Assembly: GCA_032164245.1 (NCBI GenBank)
Contig: JAVMKO010000002.1
Coordinates: 93,199,340-93,263,339 of the forward strand
Direction of reading: 5' to 3'
DNA from: Sternotherus odoratus
Lineage: Eukaryota > Chordata > Testudines > Kinosternidae
DNA length: 64,000 nucleotides
Shown: positions 12,481 through 23,787 of the stretch, in pieces
How positions within the stretch are numbered: position 1 is the first letter of the stretch
Layout of the letters: the number at the start of each line of letters is the position of its first letter
Notes under the pieces: model-generated
Seen by the model: the letters and a program-made list of their open reading frames with translations, nothing else
Databases searched by the model: none
Told to the model about the DNA's origin: nothing
Made by a program: the position numbers and the translations under genes

Positions 12481-13119
12481 CAGTAAACCCTCGATTTAAC
12501 GGACCCTGATTTAATGGACTTCGGATGCAACGGACAAAATTTCCGATGCATCCGAAATCCGTTATTCGGGGGCTGCCGGCTCCCGCCCGGGTCCCACCTG
12601 CGGGCAGGCTGGCTGGCTGCTGGCTCCCGCGTGCGGGTGGGCTGGCTGGCTGCTGGCTCCCGCCTGCGGGCGGGCTGGCTGGCTGCTGGCTGCCGGCTGC
12701 CGGCTTCCGCCTGTGGGTGGGCGGGCTGCCGGCTCCCGCCCGGCTCCCTGCAGCGGGAATCGGGGCGGGCGGGTTGACAGCTCCCGCCCAGCTCCCCGCA
12801 GCAAGGAGCCGGGCGGGCGGGCTGACAGCTCCCGCCTGGGTCCCAGCAGCGGGGAGCCGGGTTGACGGCTCCCACCCGGGTCCCAGCAGCCGGGGTCCCG
12901 GGCGGGAGGGCCGCTGGCTGCCGCTGGGCGGGCTGACTCACGGTTCCCGGCCGTGATCAGTAAAACCTCTATATAACGGACTAATTCGGGTGAGGGGGGT
13001 GTCCGTTAAAGCCAAAAGTCCTGTTATTTAATTATTTTAAAAAATTATTAAATAACGGACTTTCGGCTTTAACGGAGACCCCCTCGCCCGAATTAGTCCG
13101 TTATATCGAGGTTTCACTG
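12481..13119 (-). mobile_element. Tigger/pogo-like element with terminal hairpin
   Basis: Starts cagtaaaccctcgatttaac and ends gaggtttcactg, flanked by TA at 12479-12480 and 13120-13121, the Tc1/mariner-pogo target. Compared with the copy at 42424-42831 it lies in reverse orientation. The last 162 bp (12958-13119) is an almost perfect inverted repeat of the left terminal segment, with arms of about 80 bp, so this end is present twice head to head. The interior is a GC-rich tandem region. No transposase frame is present; two long frames on opposite strands reflect the GC-rich repeats. Confidence 0.85.
12595..12850. repeat. GC-rich minisatellite inside Tigger
   Basis: Imperfect tandem units combine ggctggctggctgctggctc with cccgcctgcgggcg. 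They give Gly/Ala/Trp-rich or Pro/Ala/Arg-rich shadow frames. The Tigger copy at 42424 has an equivalent core in the other orientation, so the tandem array belongs to the element. Confidence 0.8.
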
Positions 13120-13189
13120 TATTACGGTTGCAAAGACAGTCAGAGGCTTAGGGACACCCAGAGCTTGGGGTTGCATCCCTGACCATTGA

Positions 13190-14269
13190 TGGATGGATGA
13201 ATATTGATGACTCCATTGATGAATCCATCCTCCACGAACATATCAAAATCTTTTTTGAACCCAGTTATAATTTTGGCCTTTACAACATCCCCTGGCAATG
13301 AGTTCCACAAGTTGACTGTATTGTGTTAAGCACTTCCTTTTGCCTATTAATTTCATTGGGTGGCCCCTGGTTCTTGTGTTATGTGAAGATGTAAATAAGA
13401 CTTCCTTATTCACTTTCTCCACTCCACTCATGAGTTTATAGACCTTTGTCATATCCCTTTTAGTTTTCTCTTTTCCAAGTGTAAAAGTCCCAGTCTTTTA
13501 AATCTCTCCTCATATAGAAGCTATTCCATATCCTTAATCATTTTGTTGCCCCTCTCTGTATCTTTTCCAATTCTAATATATCTTTTTTTTTTTAGATGGG
13601 GCAACCAGAACTGCTTGCAGTATTTAAACTGTAGGCATATCATGGATTTATATAGTGGTATTATGATATTACTGTCTCATGATCTATCCCTTTCCTAATG
13701 GTTTCCAGCAGTCTGTTTGCATTTTTGATTGCTGCTGCACATTGAGCGGATGTTTTCAGAGAATTATCCCACAGTGACTTCAGAATCTCTTTCTTGAATA
13801 GTAACAGCTGATTTAGACCCCATTATTTCGTATGCATAGGTGGGATTACGTTTTCCAATGTGCAAAACTTTGCATTTATCAACATTGAATTTTATCTGCC
13901 ATTTTGTTGCCCAGTCACCCAGTTTTGTGAAATCCCTTTGTAACTCTTCACAGTCTGCTTTGGACTTAGCTACCTTGAGTAATTATGTGAAACTTTGCCA
14001 CCTCCCTCTTTACCTGTTTTTCCAGATCATTTATGAATATGTCGCAAAGCACTAATTCCAGTACCAATCCCTGGAGGGACAACACTATTTACCTTTCTTC
14101 ATTCTCAAAACTGTCCATTTATTCTTGCCCTTTGTTTCCTGTCTTTTAACCTGTCACTGAACTAGAAGAGGATCTTCCCTCTTCTCCCATGACTGCTTAC
14201 TTGCCTAGGAGCTTTTGGTGAGGGATCATGTAAAAGCTTTCTGAAAGTCCAAGTACACTATATCTACAA
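13190..14269 (-). pseudogene. CR1 LINE ORF2 and 3' UTR remnant
   Basis: Read on the minus strand, this is the 3' half of a CR1-type non-LTR retrotransposon. The best coding trace is at its upstream end (14226-14269), where the frame encodes VDIVYLDFQKAF, the conserved reverse-transcriptase block around the first catalytic Asp. Toward lower coordinates, decayed ORF2 sequence continues to the conserved 3' part around 13240-13330, with ttttttgaacccagttataa on the + strand. Many stops and frame changes make it inactive. Its upstream part is cut by the hAT fragment beginning at 14270. Family-typical function is target-primed reverse transcription in the nucleus. Confidence 0.8.
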
Positions 14270-14568
14270 CAGGGGTCTCAAACTCAAATGACCACGAGGG
14301 CCGCATGAGGACTAGTGCACTGGCTCGAGGGCCGCACCACTGACACACACACATACCCTCGCTGCCCCGGCTGTGCCCCCACTCCACCCCTTCCATGAGG
14401 ACTAGTGCACTGGCCCGAGGGCCGCACCACTGACACACACCCCGCCCTTGCTGCCCCGGCTCCGCCCCCACTCCACCCCTTCCAAGAGGTCCCACCCCTG
14501 CCCCACCTCCTCCTCTGAGCACGCAGCTCCCCATTCCCTCCTGGAAAGCGCTAGGCACCACCAACAGC
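14270..14568. mobile_element. Truncated hAT element (same family as 35956)
   Basis: Starts caggggtctcaaactcaaat and matches the copy at 35956-36368 closely up to cagctgttt, then diverges, so the right half and right inverted end are missing. A partial internal duplication of the segment beginning gaggactagtgcactgg occurs at about 14307 and 14397. The insertion sits in the CR1 remnant. Confidence 0.8.
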
Positions 14569-15420
14569 TGTTTGTGATCTTTACTATGGCATTCTGTGAC
14601 ATTTCAATCCCATTGAAAATCATGGGTGATGGGCATACCACCCAGTATTTCAAGTAGCTAAAGTGGTATGCAATTGGTCACCGCTAATGCCTGTGGAGCC
14701 ATCCCCTCTGCTGGACCCAGCACCTCACCCACCACATCAGTGCCATGCTCAGCTCCCACCTTTCAGTCCAGCCCACCCAGGTCTAATGCTGGTCCCCATC
14801 CTGCGCTCTCCTGCGGGCACTGAGCATGCCCAGGAGTAGCTAAACCTGCTGTGCTCCCTACATAGCTGCTGACTTCATGGGTACGCCTGGGCTCAAGCAT
14901 CCACCAAAGAAATGAGGGGTGCTCAGCACCTGCAAGGTTAGATTAATCTTTTGTGGGCCCGGACTGTGGCCCCAACCACCACTCCACCCACACTGTGCCC
15001 CAAGGCCCTGTCCCCTGCTCAGCCTCTTTCCCCTGACACCCCCCCCCCCACACACACACGCACACACAATGCTCACAGGTAGAATGGAGAAGAGCAAGCA
15101 GGAGTGATGGGGTGGAGAGGAGCAAGCAGTGGGCAAGGCCTCAGGGTGGGGAAGAGCCGGGCGAGGCCTTGGAGAGGAGCACAGGCAGGGCCTCAGGGGG
15201 AAGAAGCCGAGTGAGGGTGGGGCCTCGGGATGCAGCACAGGTGCAGCAGGGAGGCTGGGTCATGGTCCAAATGCCAGGGCTCCTTCTGCATGTGGGCCTA
15301 GCACCAAGTGCCATTTTAAACACGGTACAAGCACCCGCAAGCCACAGTATTGATGACAATTTTATCCAGAAAGCTACAGTCAGATGTACTGTCCTTTAAA
15401 CTGAGATGATAATGAAGACA
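14569..15420. repeat. GC-rich nested repeat debris
   Basis: C/G-skewed DNA with features of decayed hAT cores, including ggggtgctcagcacctgc near 14918 and runs of ccccac. Open frames on both strands are Pro/Gly/Arg-rich and low in stops because of base composition. No coding signal is seen. Element boundaries could not be placed. Confidence 0.45.
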
Positions 15421-15849
15421 GCTTGTAGGTGAGTACTATGCTTTTAATATACTGTAATTCATTATAATGTAATTATGTAATTCATTACTATTTTAATAAT
15501 GATTAAAATTGTCAAGATCCCAAGAATAGACGCATACTAAATAACTAGAATATGAAAGAAGTGTATAAATATTCTGAAAATAACCTCCCCCCAAAACTGG
15601 CAGAGCCCCTTTCCCCCAAACACACACACCTCTTCAAAAGCACCCACCGGCAAAAGGAAAACTCAGCACCTGTGCCAGTGCCTCCCTAGGTTTGCCAGTC
15701 AGTAGTACATATTGTGCATAACATGCATATGCCCGTGAGCAGCACTGAATGCAGAAAGTGTTCTACTTAACCAGGAGAAGAGGTTTGTGGGTTATATATA
15801 TAACATATACATAAGCCCCCATAGCCTGATAAGTGTATGTATGTCTGTG

Positions 15850-15965
15850 TCTGGTTGACAGAAGATGTAAGTTTGTTACAGCCCTCGCTAAGGATCCCTA
15901 GCTCAAGTGTAACAGCTTGTGCTTTCAGATTTGGAGGCTGTCGGTTCAATCTGTGGTGTATGTCA
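15850..15965 (+). mobile_element. Possible tRNA-derived SINE head
   Basis: The block has an A-box-like tagctcaagtg (about 15899) and, about 40 bp on, a B-box-like cggttcaatc (about 15943), the spacing of an internal Pol III promoter. The tail is not clear. A chance or very old tRNA-like sequence remains possible. Confidence 0.45.
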
Positions 15966-17530
15966 GCTAAAATTGTGGCCTATTGTATAAGAAGAATAGA
16001 AAAGGATAAGATTAAATAAAGAGCAAAATGAGACAATACGATTACATTTTTCTAGGAAATAAGCATAAAAGACAGCTAACACACATAAATACTTTCCTAA
16101 TATTATATTTTGTATAGCTGCATAGAAGGGGAAGGGGTCCACATGAATGTGAGAGAAAAGGTGTCCATGGCATGATCTCACATACAGCATCATAGACAGT
16201 ATATTTGCTTAGGCACTGAATTTTTGAGATATCATGGTGACTCTTTCAAATGTCACCAGTGAAAGTCAGAATCTTTCCCATTGTACCATCCTTCTCAAAT
16301 ACCTGTGGTCTATTTTATAGAATTACAGTCCCAGCCAGCTATTCCTCAGGTCTGTTAGTACAGTACATAAGAGATGTACAGAAACTCATCTTCTAGGTCA
16401 AGCTAATTTTGTGAAGTGTTATAAGTCATGCTAAAATTGCTACCCAGCTGGATTCCCATCTCCCACAGCAACCCAAATGGATTCTGTATTTTTTTATTTG
16501 TTCATCGAAAAAGAAAAAAATCACAAAGGCATGTCATATAGTCAGCTCTCACAAACGAAACACTTCCCAAATTAGATTTCTTTTTAAATTATGGTGATGG
16601 AGTCACACAAGCATGGAGTGTCACACTAACCTTTTACATTTAAAAAGAAAAAAAGCCTCTTGACTGAGATGTTATATGCCAGGATAAGCCTCTGAGTGAA
16701 TTTTTAGATGAGTTTAAACTTCTAGAAGAGTGAATGTTAACACAGTTGAACTATAAACGGCTACCAGGTCTCTCTTTCCCTTTACTGTACGTATTTCTAA
16801 CATGTCCATCACTGAACTATCGGTGCACAAACATGTCACTGCAATTGCTGATTATTAATTTATGAGGTAGCCTAGCAATAACATGACCACTGACCATTTT
16901 TCAAGTACCATAATCAGAATTGCATCTTAAAACAATCCCATTAAGAGCAAATGAATACATCAAGTTAGTGTAATACTAAAAGTCTTATTATAACTGCATA
17001 AAGAGCCAGGATCAGCCTTCAAAAATAAATGTTGATTCCAGTTCTCAGACTGATTGAGAATTATACAACCAATAAATAAGAATGGAAAAAAATATTAATG
17101 GCTTACCATTCATGTTATAAAAAATAATTTCATGTTTTAAGACAAGTTTTTTAATGCCAGAACCTAACTCTCACTTACACACATACACACACACACAAAA
17201 GTGTCTTCATATATTTCACCCACTGAATATGTAAATCTCATATTTGCATGCACAAAAAGTATTTATATATGCAAAAGGGGCAATTTCACAAGGAAATGGG
17301 GTGCTTATGTGTGACATTACTATCTATTTTTAAGAAAACAAATGCCTTTTCTGTGCAAAATGGGTAGAAGTGCATTTTATGTAGTTGCAAGAGCAGTGCT
17401 CATAATGTCATCGGATAATAATGGTCCTTTGCAAAATAGCAACAGAAAAAAGTTTTCAGAAGAGAGATTTCATCCATATAGTTATTGTGCAAAAGCAGTG
17501 GCCTTATCATGAGGTTCTATGCTATATATA
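15966..17530. other. Intergenic, no gene seen
   Basis: AT-rich sequence with a CA microsatellite near 17178-17198. No repeat family or exon was recognised. Confidence 0.55.
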
Positions 17531-17531
17531 T

Positions 17532-17758
17532 AAATAAATGGAGATATACCAATCTCCTAGAACTGGAAAGACCTTGAAGGTCATCGAGTCCAGTCCCCTG
17601 CCTACACTAGCAGGATCCGCCTGCCTACACTAGCAGGATTGAGTACTGTCCCCTGACAGATTTTTTGCCCCAGATCCCTAAATGGCCCCCTCAAGGATTG
17701 AACTCACAACCCTGGGTTTAGCAGGCCAATGCTCAAGCCACTGAGCTATCCCCCCACC
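17532..17758 (-). mobile_element. Cry I / tortoise Pol III SINE
   Basis: On the minus strand the head begins with a tRNA-like segment containing tagctcagtgg (A box) and gagttcaatcc (B box). The tail runs through agtccagttctaggagat-type sequence to tatatctccatttattta. The tail resembles the CR1 3' end, as is known for this turtle SINE, implying mobilisation by CR1-type LINEs. A stretch of about 24 bp (cctgcctacactagcaggat) is tandemly duplicated at about 17599-17640. It shares its subfamily with 60003-60222. Confidence 0.85.
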
Positions 17759-18427
17759 TATCATGCAAGTGGTGCTAGAAATCAGATGATAGCACAAAAA
17801 AATGCAAAGCTTCATGGTATATTTTGTAAGCATTTTTGCATACCAAGGTTTATTCTGATTTGTTACAAGAAAATCGAGATCCTGTCTTTTCCTGTTATAT
17901 TGTTCTACAACTGAGTCGATATGCAGGTCACTCACTGATATATTAGGCTTGAAATCTTAATAATTCTCTTTGACTAAAACATAATCAAACTTTATTATAA
18001 AAATGTTTTGTGGTAAAGTATAATACAATCAAGTAGGGAAAGAAACATACCCACAGTGAAAAATGGGAGTGAAAGGGCATGGCATACTGCCATTGACAGC
18101 ATGGTTATTCCTCCCAATTCAAAAATGACTAAAGTTTTCTTCTGAACCTTTATTATCCATAGGACCTCAAAATATGTGGATGTACCTCACATGGACACAA
18201 TGAAGAATAGGAAGAAGTGATTGTAAATCACCCCAGCTCCATAAATAAACCAAAATACATTATTTGTTATGAGATGTTATGTGGGGCCCCATGCAAACAT
18301 AACACCATTGTGTAACTCCCACAAAAGCCAGTATTTCTCCTAAGGATGTGACAAATACAACTTGGAGAACTTTCTCACACAGAAGATACTAATCATTGGT
18401 ATTTGTCAAATAGAGAAGAGATGTAGC

Positions 18428-19024
18428 CAGAGGTGAAAGTAAGCCAGTACGCCCCGGTACGGTGTACCGGCAAGAGCCGATGCGCTGTACCGGGGCGGAT
18501 TGGCTTCCCCAGGCACAATTTAAAGGGCCTGGGGCTCCCAGCAGCGGCTGAAGCTCCAGGCCCATTAAATTGCTGCCAGAGTGGGAGCCGCTACCGCCCA
18601 GGCCCTTTAAACTGCTACCGGAGCCCCGCCACAGCCTCCCCCGGGCTCCCGCAGCAGTTTAAAGGGCCCGGGCGGTAGCGGCGCACTGGGCTCTTTAAAT
18701 AGCTCTCGGAACCCCGCCATAGCCTCCCCAGGGCTCCGGCAACGGGGCTCCGCTGGGATGGGAGCCCTGTTGCCGGAACTTTAAGGAAGTGGCGGCGGGG
18801 CTCCGGCAGCTATTTAAAGAGCCCGTTACCGCCCCAGGCCCTTTAAACAGCCCCTGGTGGGGGGAGGAGGAGGAGGCCCCTTAGCGGTACGGGGGCTGGG
18901 CTGGGCTGGCTCTGACCCCTCTGGCCCTGCCCCTTCCACCCGAGGCCACACCCCTTCCGGGGGTCAGAGCTGGCCCCAGCCAAGTCCCCGTACTGGTAAG
19001 AAAGTTAATTTACTTACACCCCTG
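18428..19024. mobile_element. Non-autonomous hAT, GC-rich palindromic core
   Basis: Starts cagaggtgaaagtaag and ends cttacacccctg, with perfect 8-bp duplications gatgtagc at 18420-18427 and 19025-19032. The core is made of inverted and direct copies of a unit pairing ctttaaa with GC-rich blocks: gggctctttaaatagc near 18686 is mirrored by gctatttaaagagccc near 18808. It would fold into strong hairpins and is CpG-rich. No coding capacity. Confidence 0.9.
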
Positions 19025-19598
19025 GATGTAGCCAAAGACGAAGCCAGTGAGAGATCTTGCTAGAAAGTGGTAAGAGTTAGCTTATGTAAAGGGTAATACC
19101 TCCATCAGCAAATAGGGACCCCTGTATGTGGAATGATTGCTTCAGAGACAGATTCACAGAGATCTTGGCATCCAGTGTAGAGACTGAAACCACAATACTG
19201 GGATTCCATTCACATTTGGGGTCTGGATCCTGCAGGGACTTACTCACACGTGTACTTACTTCCATTAGAAGTCCCCTTGGGAATATTTATGGTCGTAGGC
19301 ATTTGCAGGTTTGGACTCTTTGTCTTCAGCAACTCAACTGCTCTACAACATCTGTCTATGATTTTTAACCTAACTCCTCTTAATGGCTGTACAGTAGTAT
19401 GAAAAATTAGCAAGGGGGAAAACAAACCAAGTTGGGATGGAACTGCCATAAATAAAATGCTAATGAGTTTTCAGTTAATGACTAAATATTATTTCCTGAA
19501 AATCAGATTTTTTTCATGAACAGTTTGTCAACAGAAAAATGGGCTAGAATCATCACATTGTTTGTTCAGCTCTAACACAAACATGAAATACACACTGT

Positions 19599-19990
19599 TA
19601 TGGAGTTGCTGGATTCTTCTATGGACTCACCCTAAGGGCAGGTGTTGAAACCCTGAAGGGAGTTGCTGACTGAGCCCTGTTGACTCACTTTGGCTTGTTG
19701 ATATGTAATTCTATGTAGTTCTGAAGGGAAGGGATTGGTCCTCTAGGCAGTAGTGCTGTATGTCACAAGACAGCAACCCTGCCCACAACCAAGCCTGGGA
19801 AAAAGGCTTGGGCTGGAGTTTAAGTTGTTGGTTTTGTGTTGCCAAATTAATAAAGCCAAATACAAGGCAAGGGATGAGTGTTGACTCTGTACAGTGTACA
19901 TAGTTTGTTCTGGAATGAAAATGTGACCTGCTTATAGACATGTATTCATCCATATCAGATCACAGACTTGTAACTGTACAATAAACATAA
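19599..19990 (+). mobile_element. Candidate solo LTR
   Basis: Begins tgttatggagttgctgg and contains an AATAAA signal near 19848 (aattaataaagcc), followed by U5-like sequence to about tgtaca near 19900. The start and polyadenylation signal suit a retroviral LTR, but the 3' end and a target duplication could not be fixed. No internal retroviral genes flank it. Confidence 0.45.
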
Positions 19991-19996
19991 ATGAAA

Positions 19997-20339
19997 TCTA
20001 TATATATAAAAGTCAAATGGTATATGCGTGTATGTATGCGTGTATGTACGTTCCCTTACTCCTTCCACACCGTTTGAGCTAGAGACTTTAAATTTGGTAC
20101 AGTTAGAGGCCTTAGGGTTCTAATCAGGGTAAGAGTCGAAAATTTTTCTAATCTCACCTCTGATGCCCCCCCAGGGGTGAAATTATTTAAAGGCCAATCA
20201 CATCAGCTGGGCAGCTGCTGTTCTCTGTGACATAGTTATGATGTCATAATACCCCCCTCCAACGGACCCTGCACTCGCTCAGCTCTCTGCCCCCTCCCCA
20301 CCTCCGACGGACCCGAGCAACGCCGGGTATTTTCGCTAG
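19997..20339 (+). mobile_element. Non-autonomous Helitron
   Basis: Begins with TC (tctatatatataaaag) and ends cgctag, inserted between A (19996) and T (20340) without target duplication. The 3' hairpin acccg/cgggt (20311-20315 with 20324-20328) lies 11 bp before the terminal CTAG. These are the diagnostic Helitron termini. There is no Rep/helicase ORF, so it depends on an autonomous element elsewhere. At 343 bp it is a typical short derivative. Confidence 0.9.
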
Positions 20340-20340
20340 T

Positions 20341-22430
20341 CTACTATAAGAACATATATCTACAAGCTTAAGGCAGATGGAAAGAACAATTTGTAAACTC
20401 TAGCATTCAGGGTATTACACGCATTCTCACAATAAGGAGTCACTAAAGTTTTTCTTCCCTTTAAAAAAAGAAACCTAAGGGCAGCAAGTGTACACTAGGA
20501 ACAAACCAGCACAGTGGAAATTCCAGGTTGAGCAATAGGAATTCTTATTGCCTATTAACTATGTTAACACTAAATTCAGAGCTTGGGCCTTAATTTATGT
20601 AGTTTTTATCTTCTCATTTTGATTATGCTCTCAAAGTGGTACAAGTTGTTGACTGTTAATTATTGGATTTGGTGACCTACCTAGAGTTGTAATGAGTCCA
20701 AACAGTGAAGTTAAATTGCATTTAAAAACTGGAAGAGCAAAATATATAGGTAGCCTAGGGAGACAGGGATCTTCACCTGCAATAAAAACAGTCAAATTAC
20801 TAACACTGTACTCAAAAAATAATCTTGAATCATGGCCTTCTGTCCCTGTGTCTCTGTATCTGCCTGATGTTCTTCACTGACCGATTTTATGAAAATATAG
20901 CTTTATTCTAACCCAAGTCAATTTCCTAGGACGATTGTCTTATCTCAGCCTGATGAGGCCATATTTTGGAGTTTAGAAGGTAGTTAGGAGGTGGAGGGCA
21001 GGTTAGTGATACATTTCAGCCCAGACCTTGTTGTTTAGAGTACTCACCTGTCAGACCCAATGGAACAAAAGGGCATGAGGCATAACATTTACTTTTTCTG
21101 TTCAAGCACTGCTTAATTCCAAGCATACAATGTTTCTGCATCATGACTCCCTGCTGTCATTGAAGAAATATCTGGGGGATTAATCTGTTGGTGAAGCATG
21201 ACTTCACTTTTGACTTTTCTACAGAAGATATGGCTCAACAGAAGATTTTACAGTAGAACCCCCCTGAAATATGCAATTATCTGGTCAAAACACTGTTTCC
21301 TGATATAAATAACGAGAACTGGTTGAAATTTTGCTTTTAAATTTGATGAAGAATGGCCTTTTTTAAGCAAAATTTTCGCTATTTACTATTTCTTATCAGA
21401 TCCCCAAATTAAAACATTTCAAAATTTGACATTTTTAAAATTTTGAATATTCAGGGTCTTTTTCCTTCATCCCCCTCGTTTCCCTTTTTCCTTTATTCCC
21501 TTTTACCTCTTAATGCAATAAAATGAATGATGTATTTCCCCCCACACACACACTCTGGAAAAGATACGAAATGGCAAAAGAAAAAATTAAACTCTGATAT
21601 TTCTCAAAGGTGGGGGAAGAATAGAGGAAGACAAGGGAGGAAATGACACATTCAAATTTTCAAACAAATTTGGAACTAACATTTTGTGAAAAATTACCCA
21701 AAATGAACAATTGTTCTATTTCAACCCCTGTAAAATGGAAACAACTTTGACATTTAAATTGTTTTGCTAAGTCCATTTTTTAACCATACTATGGATAGCA
21801 TTGCAAACTACTGTCTACTATTTGTTAAATGGTATCCTCTAGCTTAGCAACAGCCAGCCTCTGCAAATATCCTAGACCCTTTCCAATCATGCTTTAGATC
21901 AGAACAGTCCCATAGAAATGGTATTAACTGCAGTACTAAATTATTTTCTTCAGGCTAAAAGAACAATGCAGTATGATTAGTTATTTAGTGTCTGAATACT
22001 ACACAATTACATAAAAAACAGGTTTTTTTAAAAAAACTTGAACCAGTCCATTTGTGCTTTTCTTGATCATATCGTCTAACACTTTTGATGGTTGAGAGGC
22101 ATAGAACACCTTTGAATTTCCTCAATTCATTCTTTTGTCTTTTAGGAAAAAACATGCATTTCTCTCCTTTCAAGCAAGATGACAGTAAGGGGGGAACAAA
22201 GCCACTTGAATATTGACATAACTTCCTTTGTGCTTACCGACAGACACTTTTGTTTTTATAACCTGGGTGGATATTTTTGTGGAAATCTCATTAATTGCTA
22301 GGGATTCATCATTTTGATGTAATGTGGTACATAACATACATAAAACAGTCAATTTTTTGTGTCAGTCAGGTTGATATGAATGAGATTGGTAAAAAAGAAG
22401 GAAATTAGGCTACTCTCTGGCTTGACCAGT
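20341..22430. other. Intergenic, no gene seen
   Basis: AT-rich sequence. About 21254 reads cagtagaacccccctgaaat, which resembles one Tigger terminus, but no partner end was found. No exon or other repeat is evident. Confidence 0.5.
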
Positions 22431-22439
22431 GTGGCTGTG

Positions 22440-22590
22440 ACCATGCAACGGCTTGGCCTGGTTTCCACCCCATGCTGTGACTATGTGGCAGCATCACAGA
22501 CAGTAGCTCATGTGGTGGAAGAGTGCTTAACCTGACAGTGCCTAGCCTCCTTGATACAGAGGGCATCCTCTGGTTATGAAACCTGGACAT
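22440..22590 (+). pseudogene. Non-LTR retrotransposon ORF2 C-terminus remnant
   Basis: A decayed + strand reading contains QTVAHVVEEC followed by remnants ending near the word TLNF. This resembles the Cys/His-containing C-terminal tail found after the reverse transcriptase in several LINE clades (pattern C.CG...QT..H....C). Stops and frame changes abound. It may belong to the same family as 53560-54650. The assignment rests on a short motif only. Confidence 0.4.
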
Positions 22591-23629
22591 TGAACTTTGA
22601 TGTCTGCAGATGAGAGAGAGACAAACCTTCACCGGAGATTTCTTCGTTTTTCATAGGTGGCTTCTTATATTTCCGTCATCTTTATTTGATTTATTAACTT
22701 CTCTGATGGGATTATGTTTATGATGGCAGCAGTGCAATTGCCGGGGTGAAGTTCAAGTGGTTGATGCCTGAGGGAATCTTGCTGGCATAAGATGATGTTT
22801 TGCAATGGTGGTTGCGGTTGAGGCATAAAAAAATCAATCAATCACAAACTAACTATTAAAGTAACTCAGCTATTTCAGGAGGTTTGTTCTCATGCTTCAC
22901 TTTAGAAGAAATGGTCAGTGAGTTTGTGATGCGTTTTGGGCATTACCAACTCAGTTAGGGACCCTGGATGAAGGTTGCTTTCGATAATCTTTCAAAAGTC
23001 ATCTAAAGTCACTAGTGCTGCTGCCTAAGACCAGCTTCACACACTGTGCATTCATTGAGACTCACGTCCTCCACTTCATCTTCCATGGATGGTGAATGGC
23101 CCCAGCATGATGGAATAACTGTGCATGGGAGTTAGGAGCCTTTGCAGGGAGCGTATAGTTTCTCAAGGATTCAGGGCTTCCTGCAAAGCCTGTTTCTTCC
23201 CCCATGGTTCTGAGGGATTGGGAGAATGGTGCATGGAAGTTGTAAAGATCTTTAACACATTTTTGGCTACTGCTAGGTTATCTGTCAATCAAAGGGAATT
23301 CTTGGAATAGTCCGGTTTTATATTTGCATTTTTAAACTGGACCAAGGAATGCCTAGGGCAAAGGATAGGAGCTTCTCTGTGGAATGAGAATGTAAATCAA
23401 AATAAACAAACATGAGTTTTTGTCACAGTCATATACAATGTCCACTTGGGGGAGAGGTCAGAGGATCCAGCACTACTTGGATTGCTCGGCCAACTCATCC
23501 CACAAAGAGGATGTAGGGCGTGGGAGAAGGCAAGAGCAGAGAAATGGTCACAGAGGCCACTCCCACCCTTAGATAGTACAAGTCCCTGGAGTTGGCGCCT
23601 ATGGTGCATGCTCAGAGGCTAAAATTCAG

Positions 23630-23787
23630 GCTCAGGACCCTGAGGTGAGAGGGTCTCAAAGTTGAGGCTGCACCCCAAGCCCGAACATCTACATTGTAGT
23701 TAAACAGCCCCTTAGCCCAAGCCCCAGGAGCTCAAGTCATCTTCCATAGGCCAACCATGGATGTCTAACTGCAGTGTAGACATAGCC
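23630..23787. mobile_element. MITE (relative of 3756-3945)
   Basis: Ends gcagtgtagacatagcc followed by tta (23788-23790), the mirror image of the left end at 3756. The left boundary is uncertain, near the words gaccctgaggtgagaggg. Confidence 0.55.

Noticed and set aside
12462..12956. Frames of 143-159 codons with Ala/Gly/Pro repeats
   Set aside because: They lie in the tandem core of the Tigger element and exist on both strands.
17700..17758. Functional tRNA gene on the minus strand
   Set aside because: The cloverleaf is incomplete and it continues into a CR1-like tail, so it is a SINE head.
21254..21440. Possible Tigger element starting cagtagaaccccc
   Set aside because: No inverted partner end or TA duplication was found.
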